Source: Nocardia sp.
Lineage (GTDB): Bacteria > Actinomycetota > Actinomycetes > Mycobacteriales > Mycobacteriaceae
Assembly: GCA_013361595.1 (NCBI GenBank)
Contig: JABFXT010000003.1
Location: 1-25,349 of the forward strand
Direction: 5' to 3'
Length of the DNA stretch: 25,349 nucleotides
The notes under the pieces are model-generated. The model did no database searches. It saw nothing but the letters and a program-made list of their open reading frames with translations, and was not told the DNA's origin. Shown here in pieces: positions 15,247 through 22,129 of the stretch. The translations under genes and the position numbers were made by a program. Positions within the stretch are counted from its first letter, which is position 1. The number at the start of each line of letters is the position of its first letter.

Positions 15247-15272
15247 CGCTCGATGCGTGCACTATTCGAGCG
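15247..15272 (-). terminator. Hairpin downstream of the truncated DUF4345 gene
   Basis: CGCTCGA (15247-15253) and TCGAGCG (15266-15272) make a perfect 7-base stem with a 12-base loop, 37 bases past the DUF4345 stop. It could be the original terminator of that gene. Confidence 0.3.
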
Positions 15273-15309
15273 ACCACACCGTTCTCTGCGACATTGCGGG
15301 CAGCAGACC

Positions 15310-15621
15310 TCAGGAGGTCACCGGCGCCGGGCCCGTTCGACTCTCGCCGCCGCGGGCCGACCAGAAATAGACCGGCGGCAGCGTCAGCTCGACAACGGTC
15401 AGCGCGATGACGAACCCGTGCGGCCATCCGTGCCCGGCCACCGAGACGAAACGAGCGAGACCACCCACGAACATGATTCCGGCGAGCCAGCGGACCGCAT
15501 CCACGTGGATCGGCGACTGCCGTACCGCCCAGATCCTCGCCAGACCGTAGCCGGCGAAAACCGCACCGAAGAAACGGTTCTGGTTGTCGTCGGTGGCGGT
15601 GAGGGTTCCGGTATCGGCACC
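15310..15621 (-). pseudogene. DUF4345-like membrane protein, 5'-truncated remnant
   Basis: On the minus strand the frame from about 15621 to the TGA at 15310 encodes roughly 103 residues with the family core DNQNRFFGAVFAGYGLARIW, then AVRWLAGIMFVGGLARFVSVAGHG and VIALTVVELTLPPVYFW, giving three membrane segments. DUF4345 proteins normally have another N-terminal membrane segment of about 40 residues, which is missing. The frame is open upstream only to 15717 and offers no ATG, GTG or TTG before the conserved DNQNRFFG motif; the only start (GTG at 15504) lies after it. The remnant ends where a TetR remnant on the opposite strand begins, so both seem to have lost their 5' halves in one deletion. 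Confidence 0.65.
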
Positions 15622-15629
15622 CGCGGCCG

Positions 15630-15854
15630 CTGCTCGGGAACACCGACCTGGATCCGTCCCGGCCGTTCCTCGACCAGCTGATCGCCGCGCTGGATATCCA
15701 TTTCGCGTACTCGGTGATCATCGGCTGGCTGACTTTCGTCAGAATGCTCACAGTCGACTGGCTGGAGCAGCGCTCCTGCGGCCGCGAACAGCTCCGGGAC
15801 ATCTGTATCGGCGCCCTCGCCGGCGCGATGGGACCGATCACCGAATTCGGGTGA
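15630..15854 (+). pseudogene. TetR-like regulator, C-terminal remnant
   Basis: The plus-strand frame from about 15630 to the TGA at 15854 reads LLGNTDLDPSRPFLDQLIAA, then LDIHFAYSVIIGWLTFVRML and TVDWLEQRSCGREQLRDICI followed by GALAGAM. This resembles the last 70 residues of a TetR-family ligand-binding domain, with typical high-GC third codon positions. There is no start codon at the beginning and no helix-turn-helix: a stop at 15600-15602 closes the frame. A strong hairpin follows 20 bases after the stop, as expected for an original gene end. It faces away from the DUF4345 remnant, consistent with a former divergent regulator-target pair whose middle was deleted. Confidence 0.5.
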
Positions 15855-15873
15855 CCATCACCGCGCCGGTACC

Positions 15874-15915
15874 GACGATGGCGGTCGCCCCGTCTCCGGA
15901 GCGACCGCCATCGTC
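15874..15915. terminator. Strong 15-base hairpin, bidirectional terminator candidate
   Basis: A perfect 15-base stem (15874-15888 with 15901-15915; arm GACGATGGCGGTCGC) with a 12-base loop lies between the TetR remnant and the convergent CsbD-like gene. No clear T-tract follows on either strand, as is common for actinobacterial terminators. Confidence 0.7.
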
Positions 15916-15928
15916 TGTTCTCGGCCCA

Positions 15929-15955
15929 CCCCGGCCCGAATCGGGCGGGCCGGGG
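15929..15955 (-). terminator. Second hairpin after the CsbD-like gene
   Basis: CCCCGGCCC (15929-15937) and GGGCCGGGG (15947-15955) form a perfect 9-base stem around a 9-base loop, eight bases past the CsbD-like stop at 15964. With the hairpin at 15874-15915 it makes a tandem terminator. Confidence 0.55.
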
Positions 15956-15963
15956 CGGAGATG

Positions 15964-16209
15964 CTACGGCCGACCCTGATGGGAGCGCTGTCGCGCTTCG
16001 TCCACCTCGGCTTTCGACCGCGCCTTCTCGGCTTCGGCCTCCTTCTGCGCGACTTCCCGCTGCGATTCGCCCTTGTCCTGCTGGGCGATGCCTTCATCAC
16101 GCAGTTCGTCGTTGCCCAGTAGGGTGCCGCCGACCTCCTTGGCCTTACCCTTCACACCTTCGGCGACGCCCTCCAGACCTTCGCGGGGGCCACTCTGCTT
16201 TTCGGCCAC
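15964..16209 (-). CDS. CsbD-like stress protein
   Basis: A small, highly charged 81-residue protein from the GTG at 16209, chosen because GGAGG stands eight bases upstream. The N-terminal half has the CsbD-type pattern EGVKGKAKEVGGTLLGNDELRDEG, and the C-terminal half is a Gln/Glu/Lys/Ala-rich helix (QQDKGESQREVAQKEAEAEKA onward) as in actinobacterial CsbD/microaggregate-binding proteins. Such proteins accumulate under general stress in other bacteria; the molecular role is not settled. No signal peptide. On the minus strand upstream, GGGGTAG (16259-16253) resembles the GGGTA -10 element of SigB/SigF-type stress sigma factors, though no clear -35 is seen. It is divergent from poxB and followed by two hairpins. 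Confidence 0.8.
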   Translation of the reverse strand: MAEKQSGPREGLEGVAEGVKGKAKEVGGTLLGNDELRDEGIAQQDKGESQREVAQKEAEAEKARSKAEVDEARQRSHQGRP

Positions 16210-16464
16210 GATAGCTACCTCCGAACCATCGGTTGTGGTGGACACCGAACGCCTACCCCACACACACGGGTTCAATCAGCGCCTGCCGCGCAATGCGCCC
16301 GGATCCGCTGTGAAGATCGCCACGACGGCGGGCGATCCGTACCGGAACGACCAGCTCAGCGACCACGGCCTGTCCGCTCCGCAGACGACCGATCCTTCTT
16401 CGCCGGAATCCCGATGCCGACCGGCCTCACCGGAGATCGCGCGCGGCGCGCGTAGGGTCGCGCC

Positions 16465-18201
16465 ATGGCGACTGTCGCTCAACACATGATCTCCGCGTTG
16501 CAGGTCAGCGGTGTCAGCCGGGTCTACGGTCTGCCCGGTGACAGTCTGAACGGATTCACCGACGCGATCCGGCGGGCGGACGGCATCACGTGGGAACATG
16601 TGCGACACGAGGAAGCCGCCGCATTCGCGGCCACCGCGGATGCGGCGTTGACGGGCCGGCTCGCCGTCTGCGCCGGAAGCTGCGGCCCCGGCAACCTCCA
16701 CCTGATCAACGGCCTCTACGACGCGCAGCGGACGAGGGTTCCGGTGCTGGCCGTCGCCGCGCATATCCCGATCGGCGAAATCGGCTCCGGTTACTTCCAG
16801 GAGACCCACCCCGAAACGTTGTTCCGTGAATGCAGTGTGTACTGCGAACTGGTCAGCAGCCCGGAATCGGCTCCGCGGGTGGTCGAGATGGCGATGCGGG
16901 CGGCGGTCGAGGAGAACGGCGTGGCCGTGGTGGTGATCCCCGGTGAGGTCTTCCAGAGCCGCCTGTCCGACGAGCGATGGAGCGGCCGGCCCGTCCTGCC
17001 CACCCGGTCGGTACTGCGCCCGGACGACGCCACGCTGCGCCGGGCCGCGGATATTCTGAACGCCGGATCGCGGGTGACGATCCTGGGTGGAGCCGGGACG
17101 GCCGGCGCCCACAGCCAGGTCATGGCGTTGGCCGCCACTCTGCGATCGCCGATCGTGCACGCGTTCCGCGGCAAGGAGCATCTCGAATACGACAACCCGT
17201 ACGACGTCGGTATGACCGGGCTCCTCGGGTACGCGTCCGGATACAAGGCGATCAAAGAAGCCGATGTGCTGCTGATGCTGGGTACCGATTTTCCGTACCC
17301 GCAGTTCTATCCCGACGACGCCGCGATCGTCCAGGTCGATATCCGGGGCAGCCACCTCGGCCGCCGCACGCCGATCGACCTGGGCATGGTCGGTAGCGTG
17401 CAGGACACGATCGATGCGCTGCTGCCGCTGCTGACGCAGAAGACCGACCGGACCCACCTGGACAGGTCGCTGCGGCACTACCGGCGCACCCGTGAATCGC
17501 TCGACGCGCTGGCGGTCAACGACCGCGACCGCACCCCCATCCGGCCGGAATACGTCGCCGGCGTGGTGAATCGACTGGCCGACGACGACGCGGTGTTCAC
17601 CTTCGACGTGGGATCGCCGACGATCTGGGCGGCACGCTATCTGACCATGAACGGCCGGCGGCGGCTGACCGGCTCGTTCACGCACGGCACAATGGCCTGT
17701 GCCGTACCGCATGCGATCGGCGCGCAGACCGCCTGTCCGGGACGCCAGGTGATCGCTCTCGCCGGCGACGGCGGCTTGACGATGCTCTTCGGCGAACTGA
17801 TCACGCTGATACAGAACGGTTTACCGGTCAAGGTGATCGTCTTCGACAACTCCTCGCTCAATTTCGTGGAACTGGAGATGAAAGCGGCCGGCGTGGTGAC
17901 CTTCGGGACCGGCCTGGACAACCCGGACTTCGGTGCCGTCGCCCGGGCGATGGGGATCTGGGGTCGCCGGGTGGAACAGCCCGGCGACCTGGAGCAGGCC
18001 ATCGCGGAGGCGCTCGCACACGACGGGCCGGCGCTTGTCGATGTCGCCGTGGCACGGCAGGAACTGACGATTCCACCGGCCGTCACGGCCGAACAGGCCA
18101 AGGGTTTCACCCTTTACGCCATCCGCACGATTCTCGCCGGACGCGCGGACGAGTTGCTCGATCTGGTCACCACCAATGTCGCCCGGCGGATCCTCGACTA
18201 G
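16465..18201 (+). CDS. poxB: Pyruvate:quinone oxidoreductase (pyruvate dehydrogenase, PoxB type)
   Basis: A 578-residue thiamine-diphosphate and FAD enzyme, matching the length of E. coli PoxB (572). It should convert pyruvate to acetate and CO2, passing electrons to the quinone pool at the membrane. The N-terminal PYR domain has VYGLPGDSLNGF and HEEAAAFAA with catalytic Glu50; the middle FAD-binding domain includes ILGGAGTAGAHS and DVLLMLGTDFPYPQFYP; the PP domain has the ThDP motif GDGG (434-437) to DNSSLNF (461-467), then FVELEMKAAG. The C-terminal end ELTIPPAVTAEQAKGFTLYAIRTILAGRADELLDL mirrors the regulatory, lipid-binding tail of PoxB. The start ATG has an AGGG seven bases upstream; TAGGGT (16453-16458) could alternatively be a -10 of a leaderless message. 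It is divergent from the CsbD-like gene, with 255 bases between them. Confidence 0.95.
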   Translation: MATVAQHMISALQVSGVSRVYGLPGDSLNGFTDAIRRADGITWEHVRHEEAAAFAATADAALTGRLAVCAGSCGPGNLHLINGLYDAQRTRVPVLAVAAHIPIGEIGSGYFQETHPETLFRECSVYCELVSSPESAPRVVEMAMRAAVEENGVAVVVIPGEVFQSRLSDERWSGRPVLPTRSVLRPDDATLRRAADILNAGSRVTILGGAGTAGAHSQVMALAATLRSPIVHAFRGKEHLEYDNPYDVGMTGLLGYASGYKAIKEADVLLMLGTDFPYPQFYPDDAAIVQVDIRGSHLGRRTPIDLGMVGSVQDTIDALLPLLTQKTDRTHLDRSLRHYRRTRESLDALAVNDRDRTPIRPEYVAGVVNRLADDDAVFTFDVGSPTIWAARYLTMNGRRRLTGSFTHGTMACAVPHAIGAQTACPGRQVIALAGDGGLTMLFGELITLIQNGLPVKVIVFDNSSLNFVELEMKAAGVVTFGTGLDNPDFGAVARAMGIWGRRVEQPGDLEQAIAEALAHDGPALVDVAVARQELTIPPAVTAEQAKGFTLYAIRTILAGRADELLDLVTTNVARRILD

Positions 18202-18236
18202 GTGTGATGTCCGGGGAGGTTGTCCCGCCCCACGCG

Positions 18237-18270
18237 GGTGAGTCGATGTGCCTGGTTCATTCGACTCGCC
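18237..18270. terminator. Imperfect hairpin after poxB
   Basis: GGTGAGTCGA (18237-18246) pairs with TCGACTCGCC (18261-18270) with one G-T mismatch around a 14-base loop, 36 bases after the poxB stop, in the gap between poxB and the convergent tetR gene. The rest of 18202-18372 holds nothing I can identify. Confidence 0.45.
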
Positions 18271-18372
18271 GTCCTCATGGGCGCCGTCGATATGCCCACC
18301 GTGTCGGTTCCGGGCGGCGTCGTTCGGCTACGCCGCGGCTTCCGCCCGGGAGCGGTGGTCGCACTGGGCCGA

Positions 18373-18993
18373 TCACTCCGATAGAAGAGTGTCGACCAGG
18401 TCGCGAGCGAACTCGGCGGCTGATCGGTCGGCGAGGTGTTCGCCCTCGAATTCGATCAGGAAGGCGCGCTGGAAGCAGGCACCGAGCAGCAGCGCGGCGA
18501 GCGTATGGGGTTGCGCTCGCTCCGCGAGCCTGCCCAGTCGCTGCTCGGCGCCCAGATACTCGGCGAGTGCGGAGAGCGCGAGGTGTGGACCCAGGCCGGT
18601 GGCGCTCAGCATCTGCTGGTGGCGGGCCAAGAGGTCCGGCTGTGCGAATGCCGCGCCCAACATCGGCGCGAGGTCCCGGTAGAACGGCACCGCGTCGGCC
18701 GCGACTTCCTGGAGCAGGGCCCGGACAGTGCTGGTTCCGGCGCGGTCGGTGAGGCCCGCGAGCCGGCCGACGAACTCGCTGGGCAGCCGTTCCCGCATGA
18801 CAGTGAGGAACAGGTCCTCCTTGTCCTGGAAGTGTTTGTACAGCGTGGCCTCGGAAAGTCCTGCGGTGCGCGCGATCTCCTTGGTGGTCGCGTTGGCCAG
18901 ACCGCGATCGCTCATCACCGCGGATGCGGCATCGAGGATCCGGATCCGGGTCAACTGTGCCCGCGGCGATGCCGCCGCCCTCTCGGTGCCCAC
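18373..18993 (-). CDS. TetR-family regulator, divergent from DUF385 gene
   Basis: A 206-residue TetR repressor starting at a GTG with an excellent GGGAGG eight bases upstream. The N-terminal DNA-binding domain is RIRILDAASAVMSDRGLANATTKEIARTAGLSEATLYKHFQDKEDLF (helix-turn-helix about residues 36-56). The C-terminal ligand domain contains LLQEVAADAVPFYRDLAPMLGAAFAQPDLL and a conserved-looking HTLAALLLGACFQRAFL helix, as in AcrR-type drug or lipid-responsive members. It is transcribed away from the DUF385 gene; the long palindrome between them is the probable binding site for both autoregulation and control of the neighbour. The ligand cannot be predicted. Confidence 0.92.
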   Translation of the reverse strand: MGTERAAASPRAQLTRIRILDAASAVMSDRGLANATTKEIARTAGLSEATLYKHFQDKEDLFLTVMRERLPSEFVGRLAGLTDRAGTSTVRALLQEVAADAVPFYRDLAPMLGAAFAQPDLLARHQQMLSATGLGPHLALSALAEYLGAEQRLGRLAERAQPHTLAALLLGACFQRAFLIEFEGEHLADRSAAEFARDLVDTLLSE

Positions 18994-19030
18994 CAGGTCT
19001 GCCTCCCGTCGATCATGCCTTGACAGAGTA

Positions 19031-19068
19031 GCAAGTACTCACTCACCATTTGGTGAGTAAGCACTTAC
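19031..19068. promoter_or_regulatory. Composite palindromic operator between tetR and DUF385 gene
   Basis: The core ACTCACCATTTGGTGAGT (19041-19058) is a perfect palindrome with 8-base arms. The symmetry continues outward to 19031 and 19068 with 15 of 18 paired positions per arm, the outer parts being AAGTACTC and AAGCACTT-like. The size would fit two TetR dimers on overlapping sites. It sits 21 bases before the DUF385 start, overlapping its likely promoter. Confidence 0.75.
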
Positions 19069-19089
19069 TTTCTATGGAGGTGGCGGTTC

Positions 19090-19536
19090 ATGTCGAACCG
19101 GCAACGCAAGCGGCGCTTGGTCAATGCCGTGAACTTCGTGATCATCGGTTTGCAGCGAATCGGTATCGTGTTCGGGCCCATGCAATTGCTGACCGTCGCC
19201 GGAAGGCGGACCGGCCGATTGCGTACGTTCGCGATCGCGGTGGTGGCCGTGGCGGGTCAACGCTATATCGTGCAGGCATTCCCGAAGGCCGCCTGGGTCG
19301 CCAATGCCCGTGCGGCCGAACAGGTCACCCTGACGCGCGGCCGTCGCTCGATGCCCGCGCGGCTGGTGGAGCTGCCGGTCGAGGCACGCCGTCCGGTACT
19401 GCACCGACTGGTCGAAGAGAGCCCGGCCAGCGTGGGCAAACGATACGCCGACAATGGACTGTCCCCGAGCGCGGCGCCACAGGATGTGGCGGCCAGCGCC
19501 GAGCGCATCGCCGTATTCCGGGTCGAGGCCGTATGA
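19090..19536 (+). CDS. DUF385 / Ddn-type F420-dependent nitroreductase-family protein
   Basis: A 148-residue split-barrel protein starting at ATG with GGAGG nine bases upstream. The signature of the deazaflavin-dependent (Ddn-like) family is clear: GPMQLLTVAGRRTGRLRTFAIAVV (residues about 29-52), GQRYIVQAFPKAAWVANARA, and the closing strand TLTRGRRSMPARLVEL. Proteins of this group bind reduced F420 or related flavins and often reduce quinones, nitro compounds or fatty substrates; some members only bind cofactors. Here the N-terminus is basic and amphipathic, fitting membrane association as in Ddn. It is divergent from a TetR gene and is very likely repressed by it, which points to induction by a xenobiotic or lipid signal. 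No F420 biosynthesis gene is in the window. Confidence 0.85.
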   Translation: MSNRQRKRRLVNAVNFVIIGLQRIGIVFGPMQLLTVAGRRTGRLRTFAIAVVAVAGQRYIVQAFPKAAWVANARAAEQVTLTRGRRSMPARLVELPVEARRPVLHRLVEESPASVGKRYADNGLSPSAAPQDVAASAERIAVFRVEAV

Positions 19537-19703
19537 GGCCGATGGCGGCAGGCACAGCTCGACCGGCCCCGATCCATCGGGACGCCCTGACCGGGAATGG
19601 CCGCCCCGGCGCGCCGAGGAAGGGTAGCGCCGACGTGGCCATCGGTGCGGTCTCGGCGGACCGGATGTCGGCGGCCCGCTTGCCGTCGGGTCCCGAGCGT
19701 TGA

Positions 19704-19780
19704 TCAGGCGAAGCGCAGGGCCGCTGCGACGAGGACGCCGGCGACGGCGCGGCGAACCGAGAAACCGAAGACCGGACACC
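19704..19780 (-). pseudogene. Possible C-terminal remnant of a membrane transporter
   Basis: The minus-strand frame ending at the TGA 19704-19706 reads GFSVRRAVAGVLVAAALRFA, resembling the last helix of LysE/RhtB-type exporters. Nothing upstream supports the rest of such a gene: the DNA polymerase stop lies directly before it. Very short, so this may be chance. The remaining part of 19537-19703 shows no gene. Confidence 0.2.
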
Positions 19781-19782
19781 TG

Positions 19783-21453
19783 CTACTCGGCGTCGCCATA
19801 GCACTCCACCACGGCCGTCGAGAACGGAAACCGCACCGGCGTGGGCCCGAAAACCGACCGGGCGGCGGTATCGGCCGCGGCGGAGATCATTTCGGCGACG
19901 GCCGCCGCCTCCGCGGCCGGGCAGTGGACGATCACCTCGTCGTGCTGGAAGAAAACCAGCTCGGCACGGAACCCGGCCCGGGATATCGCATTCCGCAGGC
20001 CCGCCAAGACCAGCAGAGCCCAATCGGCGGCACTGCCCTGCACCACGAAATTACGGGTGAAACGCCCGCGGGCCCGCGCCGCCGGGGCACTGCCGGCCGC
20101 ACCGGGATCCTCCCCGGACAGCTCCTCCCCACCCGGTGCGGCGACCGATACCGGCGGGCACGTCCGCCCCAGCCAGGTACGGACCAGACGGCCCTCTTCT
20201 CCGGCCCGCGCCGCGTCGTCGACATAGGCCACCGCCACCGGATAGCGCCGGCGGAGGCCGGCCATATGGGTCAGGGCGTCACCGGAGGTCTGCCCGTAGA
20301 TGGCGCCCAGCAGGGCGAGTTTGGCTTGCGCGCGGTCGCCGCCGAAACCGCGGGCCGCCAGATCCGCGTACATGTCCGCATCCCGCCCGGCCACCTCCAT
20401 CAACCCTGGATCGCCGGAGACGGCGGCAAGGATCCGCGGCTCCAGCTGGTCGGCGTCGGCGACCACCAGAGTCCAGCCCGGGTCGGCCCGGATCGCCCGG
20501 CGGATCACTTTCGGGATCTGCAGAGCGCCACCGCCGTTGGTGGTCCAGCGACCGGAAACCGTTCCGCCGGGGAGGTATTCGGGGCGGAAGCGACCCCCGT
20601 GCACCCACTGTTCGAGCCAGGACCAGCCGTGCGCGGTATACAAGCGGTACAGCGACTTGTAGGCCAGCAGCGGTGCGACCGCCGGGTGATCGATCTGCTG
20701 GAGTTCCCATTTTCGCGTGGAGGACAGGAAGATCCCGGCGCGGGCGAACGCTCTGATGATGTCGTTGGGCAGATCCGGACGGACCCGCACTCCGTCCCCG
20801 AATGCCCGCGACACCTCATCGGCCAATTCCACCATCCGGCGCGGTTCCGATGCGCCCGCGAAGCGCTCGCCCAGCATCGTATCCAGCAACTCGCGATGCA
20901 CGTCCGCCCGCCACGGAAGTCCGGATCGCGACATCTCCGCGGCGACCAGCATGCCCGCGCATTCGGCGGCGAGCAGCAGTCGCATCCGCTCCGGATGTTC
21001 GGTCGCCGCGGTCCGGGCGATCTGCCCCGCGTAGACCTCCAGCAGGGCGGTGAATTCATCCGTTCCGGGCGGCAGCGGCACCGGCCCCGACTCGAACAGC
21101 GACGGCTGGAGCTCGGCGGCCCGCGCGGGGGCATCCGGCGGAACGGGTAGGTCGTACCGGCGCGCCCAGGCGGCCGCCAGCGAGCGGGGCTGACCCGACT
21201 GTCCCTGCTCGTAGCCGATCAGCAGTGCCTCCGCGGCCTGCACGTCGTAGCAGCGCTCGACGCGTACTCCCGCCGCCAGCAAGGATCGGTAGATCTCGGG
21301 GGTCGAGCGCCACACCCACCGCTCGACCTCCGGGCGTGAGCGGACGGCCTCGGCGAGCGAGGGCTCGTGGACCACCGGGCCGGGGCGGCCGTCCGGATCG
21401 AGCGGGCACAAGCGCGCGCCGCCGTCACCCGATTCCGCCACCGCCCATCGCAC
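19783..21453 (-). CDS. Stand-alone family A DNA polymerase (actinobacterial PolA-like, annotated exonuclease/polymerase)
   Basis: A 556-residue protein with the polymerase core of DNA polymerase I but no 5' nuclease domain. Motif A is VADADQLEPR (331-340; Asp333 is the metal ligand), motif B is RAQAKLALLGAIYG (Arg374, Lys378, Tyr386), and motif C is FQHDEV (502-507; Asp505). The template-handling segment YLPGGTVSGRWTTNGGGALQIPK precedes motif A. The N-terminal 190 residues correspond to the 3'-5' exonuclease-like domain, but the DEDD acidic set is not evident, so proofreading is doubtful. It starts at a GTG without a clear ribosome-binding site. The marR gene lies 50 bases upstream on the same strand, but a hairpin separates them. 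A role in repair or damage tolerance is the family-level guess; a full-length PolA presumably exists elsewhere. Confidence 0.9.
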   Translation of the reverse strand: MRWAVAESGDGGARLCPLDPDGRPGPVVHEPSLAEAVRSRPEVERWVWRSTPEIYRSLLAAGVRVERCYDVQAAEALLIGYEQGQSGQPRSLAAAWARRYDLPVPPDAPARAAELQPSLFESGPVPLPPGTDEFTALLEVYAGQIARTAATEHPERMRLLLAAECAGMLVAAEMSRSGLPWRADVHRELLDTMLGERFAGASEPRRMVELADEVSRAFGDGVRVRPDLPNDIIRAFARAGIFLSSTRKWELQQIDHPAVAPLLAYKSLYRLYTAHGWSWLEQWVHGGRFRPEYLPGGTVSGRWTTNGGGALQIPKVIRRAIRADPGWTLVVADADQLEPRILAAVSGDPGLMEVAGRDADMYADLAARGFGGDRAQAKLALLGAIYGQTSGDALTHMAGLRRRYPVAVAYVDDAARAGEEGRLVRTWLGRTCPPVSVAAPGGEELSGEDPGAAGSAPAARARGRFTRNFVVQGSAADWALLVLAGLRNAISRAGFRAELVFFQHDEVIVHCPAAEAAAVAEMISAAADTAARSVFGPTPVRFPFSTAVVECYGDAE

Positions 21454-21495
21454 GCTGCGAGTCTGTCAGCAGGGTCCGACACCGGGACGGTCGGC

Positions 21496-21513
21496 CACGG
21501 TGTTCACACCGTG
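21496..21513 (-). terminator. Palindromic hairpin over the marR stop codon
   Basis: CACGGTGT-TC-ACACCGTG is a perfect 8-base stem with a 2-base loop that spans the marR stop codon (21504-21506). It could end the marR transcript before the polymerase gene. It lies about 45 bases upstream of the polymerase start, so a regulatory site for that gene is the alternative. Confidence 0.4.
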
Positions 21514-21995
21514 CGATAGGCCCGGCTCCCCGCACTGCGCGCGGACGAGGTGTTCAACGCTTCGACCGCGGCGACCAGGGGCGCGAGTTCCGGATCGGCG
21601 GCCGCCTGTCCCAGCGCACCCGACAGCGCCGTGTCGTGGGTGGGCCGGGCATGCGCCAGCAGGTCCAGGCCCGCGGGGGTCACATCGGTGTAGATCCCGC
21701 GTCGGTCGTCCTGGCACAGGTACCGCTCCAGCAAACCGCGATCCTCCAGCCGCGCGACCAGGCGGGTGGTGGCGCTCTGGCTCAGCACGACCGCGTCGGC
21801 GACCTGGTTCATCCGTAGATGCCCACCCGGCCCGTCGTGCTGCCGGCTCAGCACCACCAGCAGCGAGTATTCGCGCACGCTCAACCGGTGTCCGGTCTGC
21901 AGGGCCCGCTCGATACACGCCTCGATCCGGTCGTGCAGCAGGGACAGGGCGTACCACCCGTCGGCCAGGCCGGTCAGCGCGGGATCCGCGGTCAT
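21504..21995 (-). CDS. MarR-family regulator, divergent from DHA1 transporter
   Basis: A 163-residue MarR repressor from the ATG at 21995, with AAGGA five bases upstream; a longer in-frame start at 22076 would run through the operator region. The fold is visible as LSVREYSLLVVLSRQHDGPGGHLRMNQVADAVVLSQSATTRLVARLEDRGLLER (recognition helix LSQSATTRLVARLEDRG), wing CQDDRRGIYTDVTPAGLDLLAHAR, and C-terminal helices ELAPLVAAVEALN. It is transcribed away from an MFS gene with 134 bases between the starts, the usual layout of a MarR-controlled efflux pump. Inducer unknown, probably the pump substrate. Confidence 0.92.
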   Translation of the reverse strand: MTADPALTGLADGWYALSLLHDRIEACIERALQTGHRLSVREYSLLVVLSRQHDGPGGHLRMNQVADAVVLSQSATTRLVARLEDRGLLERYLCQDDRRGIYTDVTPAGLDLLAHARPTHDTALSGALGQAAADPELAPLVAAVEALNTSSARSAGSRAYRTV

Positions 21996-22033
21996 GGTGT
22001 TCCTTCTGTCGGCGTCGATGCTCCAGGATAGAT

Positions 22034-22105
22034 GACTACCGAAATAGTCCGCGCTTGCAATTAAATGCGTGTGCAATTATTGTCTACGCACGTAATGCTC
22101 GTGCG
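22034..22105. promoter_or_regulatory. Divergent marR/MFS control region with several short repeats
   Basis: This AT-richer gap holds GACTA-CCGAAA-TAGTC (22034-22049), the direct repeat GCAATTA at 22057-22063 and 22073-22079 (16 bases apart, about 1.5 helical turns), and CGCACG-TAATGCT-CGTGCG (22087-22105). One or more are likely MarR operator elements overlapping both promoters; which one cannot be decided by eye. Confidence 0.45.
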
Positions 22106-22129
22106 CAATCCGATGTGGAGGCACCGCCC

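Noticed and set aside
15623..15630. GCGGCCGC (NotI-like) at the breakpoint of the two remnants, as a cloning or assembly join
   Set aside because: Such an octamer is common by chance in DNA this rich in G and C, and no vector sequence is present on either side; it should still be kept in mind when checking the junction with reads.
15167..15841. Minus-strand 224-codon frame across the remnants
   Set aside because: Its product is Arg-rich and lacks family features; the DUF4345 similarity is in a different minus-strand frame and the TetR-like similarity is on the plus strand.
16276..17712. Minus-strand 478-codon frame opposite poxB
   Set aside because: Antisense of a gene with full catalytic motifs; no recognisable protein.
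19597..21150. Plus-strand 517-codon frame opposite the DNA polymerase
   Set aside because: Antisense shadow; the polymerase motifs on the minus strand decide the coding strand.
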